This document shows, piece after piece, positions 1 to 6,267 of a DNA stretch of 13,984 bases (positions within the stretch are counted from its first letter, which is position 1; the number at the start of each line of letters is the position of its first letter). A program made the position numbers and the translations under genes. This DNA comes from Porticoccaceae bacterium (GTDB lineage Bacteria; Pseudomonadota; Gammaproteobacteria; Pseudomonadales; Porticoccaceae): assembly GCA_003448675.1 (NCBI GenBank), contig DLXZ01000206.1, forward strand, positions 1-13,984, given 5' to 3'. The notes beneath the pieces are model-generated. The model made no database searches, was not told where the DNA came from, and saw nothing but the letters and a program-made list of their open reading frames with translations.

Positions 1-540
1 GACTTCGGCGGTTTTCAGCGCCGCGCCAACGCCGGTAGTCACGCCACAGCCCACCAGAGCTGCGGCTTTCATATCAATATCATCTTCGATTTTGACCAAA
101 CACATCGACGGGACAACAGCATATTCCGCCATATTGCCGAGAAACTGCATGACGTTGACGTCCTCTCCATCCTTGTGAACGCGGGTGGTGCCATCCATCA
201 TTTTACCGTCGGGGGTACTCTTGAGGCACAGATAGGGTTCGCTGCGCAGGCAGTGATAGCAGTCACCGCAATTGGGTACGAAAGACAGAGTGACGTGGTC
301 ACCGGGAGCTACGTTGGTAACATTGTCGCCCACCTCTTCCACAACACCGGCGCCTTCATGGCCCAGGACCATGGGAAACGGCACGGGGATGGTGCCGTTG
401 ATCACCGACAGGTCGGAGTGGCAGATACCCGTCGCCTTCATTTTTACCAGCACCTCGTCGGCTTTGGGAGGATCGAGCGTCACTTCCTCAACGCTAAAGT
501 CATTGAGTCCGTGGGCTACCACTGCCTTCATTGTTTTCAT
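1..540 (-). CDS. Zinc-dependent alcohol dehydrogenase, C-terminal part cut by window edge
   Basis: The first 180 residues of a medium-chain (MDR) alcohol dehydrogenase are visible; the rest lies beyond position 1. This family oxidises alcohols (or reduces aldehydes) with NAD(P). The catalytic zinc ligands are in place: Cys40 in TGICHSD and the GHE motif at residues 60-62 (His61, Glu62). The structural zinc lobe is also intact, with Cys91, Cys94, Cys97 and Cys105 in the canonical CxxCxxCx7C spacing. The visible part ends in [12 protein letters not shown], the usual entry to the Rossmann domain. The start is supported by AGGAG in the leader, about 7 bases before the ATG at 540. Residues 1-5 read MKTMK, so Met4 is a less likely alternative start. 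The pattern resembles class III-like or NDMA-type bacterial ADHs. The substrate is unknown. Confidence 0.93.
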   Translation of the reverse strand, partial: MKTMKAVVAHGLNDFSVEEVTLDPPKADEVLVKMKATGICHSDLSVINGTIPVPFPMVLGHEGAGVVEEVGDNVTNVAPGDHVTLSFVPNCGDCYHCLRSEPYLCLKSTPDGKMMDGTTRVHKDGEDVNVMQFLGNMAEYAVVPSMCLVKIEDDIDMKAAALVGCGVTTGVGAALKTAEV

Positions 541-765
541 TTCGTTCTCCTACTGTGTTGCGATGATCGATGTGCCACTCTGGGCGACTGAATTCGGCGG
601 TGGAGTTTACCATTACCATCGACAGGCGCATACGCAAGCCGGATCGGAGACACACAAATCACTACTTCACCAGCTAGTGCTACGCTGTCTTTAGGGCATC
701 TAGCTGTTCACATTCAACAATAATCAGTCATCAACTCAACACGACCGATATTCAAGCATCAACAA
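541..765. other. Intergenic region upstream of the alcohol dehydrogenase
   Basis: This stretch of about 225 bases separates the minus-strand ADH start from the plus-strand SMP-30 remnant. I see no convincing coding sequence in it. It must hold the ADH leader and promoter, but I found no well-spaced sigma-70 pair. A TGGCAC at about 570 (minus) lacks a matching -12 element for sigma-54. Confidence 0.5.
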
Positions 766-1145
766 GGGCCGGTGGTGACCCAGGACGGCAAGCCCCTGAT
801 TGTCGCCGAATCCTGGGCCAAGTGCTTGAGCGCTTTTGATGCCGCAGAAAACGGCAGCCTGGGCAATCGCCGTGTGTTGGCCGACCTGAGGGATGCGCCC
901 TCGATGGTATCAGCCTCGATGCCGAGGGCACCGTGTGGGTGGCGGTGTTAAATCAGGACAACTTCATGCGCATGCTGGAGGGCGGTGAGATCACCCACCG
1001 GGTCAGGGTGATGGATCGCTCTGCGGTGACCGGCACCCTGGGCGGCCCTGACGGGCGGACGCTGTTTGGACTGACCCATCAGGGTTCAATCCAGGACATC
1101 AGCAAAGGGAAGGCGGCTTCACGTATTGAGATCGCACGTGGATAT
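766..1145 (+). pseudogene. SMP-30/gluconolactonase/LRE-family remnant, frameshifted and N-terminally truncated
   Basis: The translation of 766-900 reads GPVVTQDGKPLIVAES followed by AFDAAENGSLGNRRVLADL. These are typical blades of SMP-30/gluconolactonase beta-propellers. The reading frame then fails. The homology continues one frame over from 903, with DGISLDAEGTVWVAVLNQ and later TGTLGGPDGRTLFGL, up to about residue RIEIAR near 1140. The change fits loss of one base (or gain of two) near 897-903. Roughly the first half of the gene is absent, with a stop codon at 721 in frame and no start. Downstream, the open frame runs uninterrupted into the oppositely oriented tRNA-His gene, so it is not an intact C-terminus. 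Relatives hydrolyse lactones. This copy should be non-functional. A sequencing error could explain the frameshift but not the missing N-terminus. Confidence 0.82.
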
Positions 1146-1252
1146 ACCCGCGGGTGGTTCGCCCTGAGGGCAGTGAGTATTAGCGCGGTGAAAAACACAA
1201 GGCCGACTATTAAGCCCGTTATTTTTCTAGTGCCGTTAAGCGATGAGATGAT

Positions 1253-1329
1253 TGGGGTGGCTGACGGGGATCGAACCCGCGACAACAGGAGTCACAATCC
1301 TGTGCTCTACCAACTGAGCTACAGCCACC
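1253..1329 (-). tRNA. tRNA-His (GTG)
   Basis: On the minus strand the sequence begins GGTGGCTGTAGCTCAGTTGG and folds as a full cloverleaf. The anticodon loop is TTGTGAC (anticodon GTG) and the T arm contains GGTTCGATCC. The 3' end is GCCACC followed by an encoded CCA at 1253-1255. The extra 5' G that pairs with C73, the identity feature of tRNA-His, is present. It is the last gene of the Pro-Arg-His operon. Confidence 0.97.
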
Positions 1330-1368
1330 ATTGACACTTTTATTTCTTACCGGACTCTTCACAAAAAG

Positions 1369-1445
<77 letters not shown>

Positions 1446-1491
1446 TCATCTGTCACTTCTACCGGCAAACACATCTAGCTTAAATCCCGCC

Positions 1492-1568
1492 TGGTCGGGG
1501 AAGAGGGATTCGAACCCCCGACATCCTGCTCCCAAAGCAGGCGCGCTACCAGACTGCGCTATTCCCCG
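1492..1568 (-). tRNA. tRNA-Pro (TGG)
   Basis: The minus-strand sequence begins CGGGGAATAGCGCAGTCTGG. The anticodon loop is TTTGGGA (anticodon TGG), the T loop is GTTCGAATC, and the acceptor is CCCCG, discriminator A, then an encoded CCA at 1492-1494. It is the promoter-proximal gene of the cluster. Confidence 0.97.
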
Positions 1569-1594
1569 AAATGTGTTCCCGCGAGAAGGCGCGC

Positions 1595-1623
1595 ATCATA
1601 ACGCCGGTCGACTGGAGGGTCAA
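1595..1623 (-). promoter_or_regulatory. Sigma-70 promoter of the tRNA-Pro-Arg-His operon
   Basis: On the minus strand, TTGACC (1618-1623) is followed by a 17-base spacer and TATGAT (1595-1600). Transcription should start near 1588, about 20 bases before tRNA-Pro. The bases just after the -10 box are GCGCGCC. Such a GC-rich discriminator is known from rRNA and tRNA promoters under stringent (ppGpp/DksA) control, and that mode of control is inferred here. Confidence 0.8.
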
Positions 1624-1701
1624 TTGAACCACGCTTCTCAGGATGCCGGCAGCATGAGAAAATAGCCGTCTATAAACCTTTGACTAAAGTAGTGGAGCAC
1701 C

Positions 1702-2553
1702 ATGCCCGGCATTATCCTTGATGGCAAAGCCCTGGCCCAGAAAAGCGAAGCGGCGTTTGCTGAACGCGTCGCGGCGCTCAAAGCGGCCAATCAAAACAAG
1801 TCCCCTATTCTGGCGACCATACTGGTCGGTGACGACCCGGCTTCGGCCACCTATGTGCGCATGAAACAAAATGCCTGCAAAAGGGTGGGCATGGATTCAG
1901 TCGCGGTGGAACTGCCGAGCCACACCACCACCGAGGAATTGCTGAGCACAGTCAATGAACTTAACGCCAACCCCGACTGCCACGGTATTTTGCTGCAACA
2001 CCCGGTACCGGCACAAATAGACGAGCGCCTTTGTTTCGACGCCATCGATCTGGCCAAGGACGTGGACGGCGTCACCTGTCTGGGTTTTGGTCGCATGGCC
2101 ATGGGCGAAAAGGCCTACGGTTCAGCCACACCCCAGGGCATTATGCGCCTGCTCGACGCCTACGACATCACCCTGGAAGGCAAACATGCCGTGGTCGTTG
2201 GGCGCAGTCCGATTCTGGGCAAACCCATGGCCATGATGCTGCTCAATCGCAATGCCACCGTGACGATCTGTCACTCTCGCACCCAGGAACTACCCAACAC
2301 GATCCGGCAAGCCGACATCGTGGTTGGCGCGGTGGGCAAACCCGAATTTATCCGGGGCGAGTGGATCAAATCCGGCGCCGTGGTGGTCGATGCCGGCTAC
2401 CATCCCGGCAATGTCGGTGATATCGAGCTAACGGCCATCGCCGATCGGGCCAGCGCCTATACGCCCGTACCCGGCGGCGTTGGCCCAATGACCATTAACA
2501 CCCTGATCATGCAAACCCTGGAAGCAGCGGAAGCCGCCCATACCAGGCGCTAA
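1702..2553 (+). CDS. folD: FolD, methylenetetrahydrofolate dehydrogenase/cyclohydrolase
   Basis: This cytosolic bifunctional enzyme interconverts 5,10-methylene-THF, 5,10-methenyl-THF and 10-formyl-THF using NADP. It supplies one-carbon units for purines and formyl-Met-tRNA. The 283 residues match the family's usual length. Catalytic Tyr51 and Lys55 sit in ATYVRMKQN, Gln99 in GILLQHPVP, and Asp122 in KDVDG. The dinucleotide-binding segment [11 protein letters not shown] lies near residues 165-176, and the C-terminal signature [10 protein letters not shown] is intact. The motif is QHPVP rather than the QLPLP of E. coli FolD, placing it in another subgroup. TGGAG lies 6 bases before the ATG. 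It is divergent from the tRNA operon and is the first gene of a run with the RibA homologue (26-base gap) and the phosphodiesterase. Confidence 0.97.
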   Translation: MPGIILDGKALAQKSEAAFAERVAALKAANQNKSPILATILVGDDPASATYVRMKQNACKRVGMDSVAVELPSHTTTEELLSTVNELNANPDCHGILLQHPVPAQIDERLCFDAIDLAKDVDGVTCLGFGRMAMGEKAYGSATPQGIMRLLDAYDITLEGKHAVVVGRSPILGKPMAMMLLNRNATVTICHSRTQELPNTIRQADIVVGAVGKPEFIRGEWIKSGAVVVDAGYHPGNVGDIELTAIADRASAYTPVPGGVGPMTINTLIMQTLEAAEAAHTRR

Positions 2554-2579
2554 AGCCCTACGGAACAAGGTAATTTTTC

Positions 2580-3371
2580 GTGTTTAGTTATGTAGACGAG
2601 ACCATCCGCGAGCAACTGGTTCGCAATCACCAACTGATTGACTTAAGTGCGAAAGGGAAAGAAATCAGCGCCAACGAAGCTCCATTTATTTCGGTGTTGG
2701 GGCCGGTCACCATCCCCCGCATTATTGACGGCGAGGAAGTGCCCCTGGAATGGTACCCCTTTGTCCGACGCCTGGAATTGTCACAGGTACTGGAAGCCGC
2801 TAAGGACGTTACCGATGGCGAGAGCGAGGCCTTTCGCGAACTGTTGCAAACCAATATGTCGGTAAATTCGGTGTTCGCCCTGCCCGGTTTTCGTGAACAA
2901 CAAAATCCACTGGTGCGCATACATTCCTGCTGCCTAACTGGCGATATATTTGGTTCCATGCGCTGCGACTGTGGCCCCCAATTGTCGGCAGCGTTTTCGC
3001 AAATGAAACAAGATGGCGGCGGCGCCGTGGTCTATATGTCCGGTCACGAGGGGCGTGGCATTGGCCTGTGGGCCAAGGCAATCACCTACTTGCTTCAGGA
3101 CGCGGGTCAGGACACCTTCGAGGCGAATGTCTCCCTTGGTCTGCCGGAAGACTCCCGGGACTTTTCCGACGCCGCGGTGATTCTTCGTTACCTGCTCTCT
3201 GGTCGCTCTATCCGCCTGCTCTCAAACAACCCCCAGAAGCGGGAACACCTGGAAAAAGGCGAGCAAATTGTTTCAGAAGTAGTACCGCTGGTCAGCGGTC
3301 TTTCCGAGCACAATATTCGCTATATCCGCTCCAAACGCCGTAAGGGTCATACATTGCCGGACGATATCTAG
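2580..3371 (+). CDS. GTP cyclohydrolase II (RibA) family protein with N-terminal extension
   Basis: GTP cyclohydrolase II opens the imidazole ring of GTP, releasing formate and pyrophosphate, as the first step of riboflavin synthesis. The zinc site is intact: Cys118 in HSCCLTGD, and Cys129 and Cys131 in RCDCGPQL. Also present are Tyr152 in VVYMSGHEGRGIGL, the SRDF segment near residue 190 with the conserved arginine, and LLSNNPQKREHL near the C-terminus. E. coli RibA is 196 residues. This protein has 263, with about 90 residues before the recognisable RibA core and no RibB-type DHBP synthase domain. The start is GTG at 2580, with AAGG upstream. Its place behind folD, away from other rib genes, leaves open whether it is the housekeeping RibA or a specialised paralogue. 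Confidence 0.88.
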   Translation: MFSYVDETIREQLVRNHQLIDLSAKGKEISANEAPFISVLGPVTIPRIIDGEEVPLEWYPFVRRLELSQVLEAAKDVTDGESEAFRELLQTNMSVNSVFALPGFREQQNPLVRIHSCCLTGDIFGSMRCDCGPQLSAAFSQMKQDGGGAVVYMSGHEGRGIGLWAKAITYLLQDAGQDTFEANVSLGLPEDSRDFSDAAVILRYLLSGRSIRLLSNNPQKREHLEKGEQIVSEVVPLVSGLSEHNIRYIRSKRRKGHTLPDDI

Positions 3372-3396
3372 GCAATTCACACCTGGGCTTGTAGGC

Positions 3397-4119
3397 ATGG
3401 ACCCCAAACAACTGGTTGCCCATCGCGGTTATCAAGCGCTTTATCCGGAAAATACGCTGCTGGCCTACCGAAAAGCCATCGCGGCGGGTGCGCTGTTTCT
3501 TGAAACAGACATTCAGTTCAGCGCTGATATACAGCCGATTCTATATCACGACCTCAAATTAAAGCGGGTCAGCGGCAAGGCTGGTCTTACTACCGACCAT
3601 CCTCTGCGTAGCCTGGTGGAATTTTCCGCCCACGAGCCCAAACGCCTGGGTCAACATTATATCGAAGAGAAAATCTCACCCCTGTCGGCGCTGGTTAGGG
3701 AACTTGAGCAACACCCCAAAATTTTCGCCTATATCGAAATCAAGGAGGAAGCCATTGCCTTTGTCGGGATCAAGGCGGCCTACACCGCCATCAGCCAGTG
3801 CCTGCAATCGGTGGCAACACAATGCCACCTAATCAGCTACGATTACAGTTTCATCCTTCACGCCAGAAATGCAGGCTGGGAACGCTGCGGGGTGGTGCTG
3901 AAAAAGTGGCGCGACCTGAAACTACCGGTCATCGAAGCCATTGCGCCGGGAACCATCTTCTGCAACCACAAAAAAATCCCGCGAAACGCCCAGCTAAATC
4001 ACCTAGAACCAGAGCTGGTGGTCTTTGAAATCACCGATACCAGACTGGCCAGCCAGTGGCTGGATCGCGGTGCCGATAAAATAGAGACTTTCGATATTGG
4101 CACCATGATAGACACATAG
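3397..4119 (+). CDS. Glycerophosphodiester phosphodiesterase (GDPD/UgpQ-like)
   Basis: The enzyme hydrolyses glycerophosphodiesters from phospholipid turnover to glycerol-3-phosphate and an alcohol. The protein is a single GDPD TIM barrel of 240 residues, close to cytosolic UgpQ in length, with no signal peptide. The catalytic set is visible: His9-Arg10 in VAHRGY, PENT at 17-20, Glu36 and Asp38 in LETDIQ, and His51 in LYHDL. IEIKEE in mid-protein supplies another conserved acidic strand, and the end reads DKIETFDIG, like the family's usual C-terminal strand. The gene follows the RibA homologue by 25 bases, so co-transcription is likely, although its ribosome-binding site is weak. No functional tie to folate or flavin synthesis is evident. 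Confidence 0.92.
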   Translation: MDPKQLVAHRGYQALYPENTLLAYRKAIAAGALFLETDIQFSADIQPILYHDLKLKRVSGKAGLTTDHPLRSLVEFSAHEPKRLGQHYIEEKISPLSALVRELEQHPKIFAYIEIKEEAIAFVGIKAAYTAISQCLQSVATQCHLISYDYSFILHARNAGWERCGVVLKKWRDLKLPVIEAIAPGTIFCNHKKIPRNAQLNHLEPELVVFEITDTRLASQWLDRGADKIETFDIGTMIDT

Positions 4120-4276
4120 TCTATCTTTATCGCTAAAGCCAACTTCCTCAATATCAAAACCCAGCACTCCCACAGGAATGAGACACTTCGCTAACAGCGC
4201 AGCCTTTGATGCTCGTCAATGTCCAGCCCCTGTGGGCCAGATAATGTAGGCGCCGACCGCCACGGAGGAGATTTCA

Positions 4277-4390
4277 ATGAGCGAACACCTGTCAGACAAA
4301 CAAACCTGGACCCGCCTCGCCATCACCATTGGAACGCTTGTTGGAGTGATGATCATAGCAATCGCTCTCTCCAATATGATTGGCGGGTAA
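4277..4390 (+). CDS. Small single-pass membrane protein, 37 residues
   Basis: A short reading frame starts MSEHLSDKQTWTRLAITIG and ends SNMIGG. GGAGGAG lies 6 bases before its ATG, one of the strongest Shine-Dalgarno sequences in the window. Residues 1-13 are charged and polar. Residues 14-36 form one hydrophobic helix (ITIGTLVGVMIIAIAL), suggesting an N-in single transmembrane protein. I do not recognise a family. It is 157 bases after the phosphodiesterase and convergent with the permease, so it is probably its own transcript. Support comes from the ribosome-binding site, the helix and the compact frame. No homology evidence is available here. Confidence 0.6.
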   Translation: MSEHLSDKQTWTRLAITIGTLVGVMIIAIALSNMIGG

Positions 4391-4524
4391 GTGTGGGGCA
4401 AACTGCCGGGACACTGGCAAGCTGCGGCGTTACTTCCTCCGTCAAATAATTTCTCTGCCCTTGATGAGCGGGTGGCGCCCTTTCCGAAAACGCCGAGGAT
4501 TGCGCCCCTTGTTGCCTTATTGAC

Positions 4525-5604
4525 TCAAACACCCACTTGATTCAACAGCCATCCCAGCACCAATACCTGAGGTACGCACACTAGCGGCAAAAATAACGCA
4601 ATCTTCCACGATTTAGTCATTTCCCGTAGCACCACGATTTCGGTGTAATCAGTGGCGATGCCCGCCATCAGAAAGGTAAAGCCATTCCCGGGAGCGCCCG
4701 CCCGCGTCACCAGATCAGCGGCAATGGGTGTTGACCCTTCGGAACACACCTCGATAATCGTCGCGGCTAACAGGGTCAGCAGCAGGCCCATAGTTGTCGG
4801 CCCAAACAGTGTCGAGTAGGTGTCCATCGGCACGAAGGCGCGAATTGCCGTGGCTAGCACAAGCCCGAAAAACAACCAGCGAAACACCATTCGCGAATCC
4901 TTTAGCCCATCCCACAGAACGGCACCCACACCACCAGGTGTAATTTTCGCCGAACCAATAAGTTTCTTTAACGCCGGCATGACAGCTACCGCCTCGCCAC
5001 TGTTGTTCTGAATGGGGTTATCTGGCAGCTTGCCCCGTGCAACCAGTGCGTCGAAAATTAACCCGCATAACAGACCAATCAGCAATGACAGTGCGACATA
5101 GACAAGCGTCCATTGCAGCCCAATCAGTGTCACCATAATGATGGTGAGCGAAAGAGAGTTCCAGGGGCTCGCCACCAGAAAAGCGATCACCTGCCCCAGG
5201 CTCGCGCCCCGTTCATAGAGCTTGGTGCCAACCATCAAGATGCCGTGGCTGCAAAGATCCAGCAGTAATCCAGCGAAAGTTGCGCGCGCGACGCCTTTTA
5301 CCGTTCGCCCCTGCCCGAGCGCGGAGGTCACGATTTCCCGCGGCACCCTATCCAGGAGGCCAACAAAAACCACCGCAGCCAGCAAGCCCCACCACATTTT
5401 ATTGACCAGCTCAAAAACACCGCTGCTCATGGTTTGCAACCACACCGGCATGCTCATCCACTGGCCTGCAAACAGCGCCAGCAGGTAGCACGACAACGTG
5501 ATACCGCCTGAAATAATTAGCAGGTAATCGGGCTTATTCCGCGGCGCATGACAACTGGCCTGCTCGCCGGTTGACGGCGCTTCATGATGGCAGGACTTGG
5601 ACAT
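4525..5604 (-). CDS. DUF318/ArsP-family permease with His/Cys-rich N-terminus
   Basis: The 359-residue protein is highly hydrophobic, with about eight to ten membrane segments. It resembles the COG0701/PF03773 permeases, whose characterised member ArsP exports trivalent organoarsenicals. Two pseudo-symmetric halves each carry a conserved Cys motif: DLCSHG at 116-121, then VASPWNSLSL, and EVCSEG at 285-290, then a matching helix. The cytosolic N-terminus holds Cys5-His6-His7 and Cys18-His19, a plausible metal-binding tail. GGAG lies 9 bases before the ATG. The gene starts 21 bases after the stop of the CueR-like regulator and shares its promoter. This suggests efflux of a soft metal or metalloid, but the substrate is inferred from context only. 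Confidence 0.87.
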   Translation of the reverse strand: MSKSCHHEAPSTGEQASCHAPRNKPDYLLIISGGITLSCYLLALFAGQWMSMPVWLQTMSSGVFELVNKMWWGLLAAVVFVGLLDRVPREIVTSALGQGRTVKGVARATFAGLLLDLCSHGILMVGTKLYERGASLGQVIAFLVASPWNSLSLTIIMVTLIGLQWTLVYVALSLLIGLLCGLIFDALVARGKLPDNPIQNNSGEAVAVMPALKKLIGSAKITPGGVGAVLWDGLKDSRMVFRWLFFGLVLATAIRAFVPMDTYSTLFGPTTMGLLLTLLAATIIEVCSEGSTPIAADLVTRAGAPGNGFTFLMAGIATDYTEIVVLREMTKSWKIALFLPLVCVPQVLVLGWLLNQVGV

Positions 5605-5625
5605 ATATTCAGTCTCCGTTTCGCC

Positions 5626-6048
5626 TCAGGTTTTAGCCTTTCCAAGGTGATCAGACGCCGCGCTACCAGCAAGGGAATCAATGATCGCGCACCCGGCCTG
5701 TTCATCATTAGAACACGCCGAAATCAATTCGCTTAAAACCCTACGCATATTCTCAAGCTCGTGAATATGCTGTTCCACCTCCACCAGTTTATTGGCGACC
5801 AACGCATGCACTGTGGCGCTTTTGCGTCGGGGGTTTTCATACAGGTTACGCAATTGACGGCATTGATCGATGGTGAAACCTACCTTTCGTGCCTGACGCA
5901 GGAATATAAGGCGGGCGATGTCGACGCCACTATAAACACGATAACCATTGGCGCCGCGTTTAGCCGCGGGCAGCAGCCCTATGCCTTCGTAATAACGAAT
6001 CGCTTCTGTGGTCAAACCACTGACTCTGGCAATTGCACCAATATTCAT
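5626..6048 (-). CDS. CueR-like MerR-family regulator of monovalent metal response
   Basis: This is a dimeric DNA-binding activator that distorts long-spacer promoters when it binds metal. The N-terminal winged helix reads MNIGAIARVSGLT and AIRYYEGIGLL, and NGYRVY and QARKVGFTIDQ are typical. From Met1 at 6048, Ser77, Cys112 and Cys120 fall at the same numbers as in E. coli CueR. The CxxxxxxxC loop is followed by AIIDSLAG, as in CueR. In the family, Ser77 with two cysteines marks Cu(I)/Ag(I)/Au(I) sensors, while Cys at 77 marks divalent sensors. An upstream in-frame ATG at 6060 would add four residues. I prefer 6048 because GGAGG lies 5 bases before it and the CueR numbering then matches. It is first in an operon with the permease. 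Confidence 0.93.
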   Translation of the reverse strand: MNIGAIARVSGLTTEAIRYYEGIGLLPAAKRGANGYRVYSGVDIARLIFLRQARKVGFTIDQCRQLRNLYENPRRKSATVHALVANKLVEVEQHIHELENMRRVLSELISACSNDEQAGCAIIDSLAGSAASDHLGKAKT

Positions 6049-6087
6049 TATGACCTCCATTGGATAGACCAGCAGGGTGATGGCCTT

Positions 6088-6118
6088 ACTGTAAACCTTA
6101 TAGTAGCTATAAGGTCAA
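6088..6118 (-). promoter_or_regulatory. MerR-type promoter and operator of the regulator-permease operon
   Basis: On the minus strand, TTGACC (6113-6118) and TACAGT (6088-6093) are separated by 19 bases, the lengthened spacer diagnostic of MerR-regulated promoters. Inside the spacer and overlapping the -35 box is a perfect inverted repeat, ACCTTATAG-TAG-CTATAAGGT (6095-6115, plus-strand reading). It resembles the ACCTTCC-type half-sites of CueR operators. The promoter is 40 bases upstream of the regulator start, so the operon should be autoregulated and metal-inducible. Confidence 0.88.
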
Positions 6119-6138
6119 GCGACGAGAAATAGTTCTAC

Positions 6139-6162
6139 CGGCCCGAAAATTCTTCCGGGCCG
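6139..6162 (-). terminator. Possible intrinsic terminator downstream of glutamate dehydrogenase
   Basis: A perfect 7-base GC stem (CGGCCCG at 6139-6145, CGGGCCG at 6156-6162) has a 10-base loop. It lies about 105 bases past the dehydrogenase stop and just before the MerR promoter, where a minus-strand terminator would make sense. No good U-tract follows on either strand, so it may only be a stabilising hairpin. Confidence 0.4.
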
Positions 6163-6267
6163 CTTTAGTATGCTACTGAGTCATTAACTTGTTCGGAAAA
6201 AATCGGGCGTTAGTGGGTCAGGAACTCTGGCGATCAGGAGGTCAACACCAATCACCGTTGGGGACAA

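Noticed and set aside
560..580. Possible sigma-54 promoter (TGGCAC) before the alcohol dehydrogenase
   Set aside because: The -12 TTGC element is missing at the required spacing.
541..1250. Duplicate of the tRNA-His 3' end as an attachment site
   Set aside because: I looked for a second copy of the T-arm/acceptor sequence in this interval and found none. A second copy could be outside the window.
933..1334. A 133-residue open frame as an intact gene
   Set aside because: Only its first ~70 codons resemble SMP-30 proteins, its start lacks the N-terminal domain, and it runs through the antisense of the tRNA-His gene. It is the remnant of a pseudogene.
4391..4524. Bidirectional terminator between the small membrane protein and the permease
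   Set aside because: Only short imperfect stems without U-tracts are visible.
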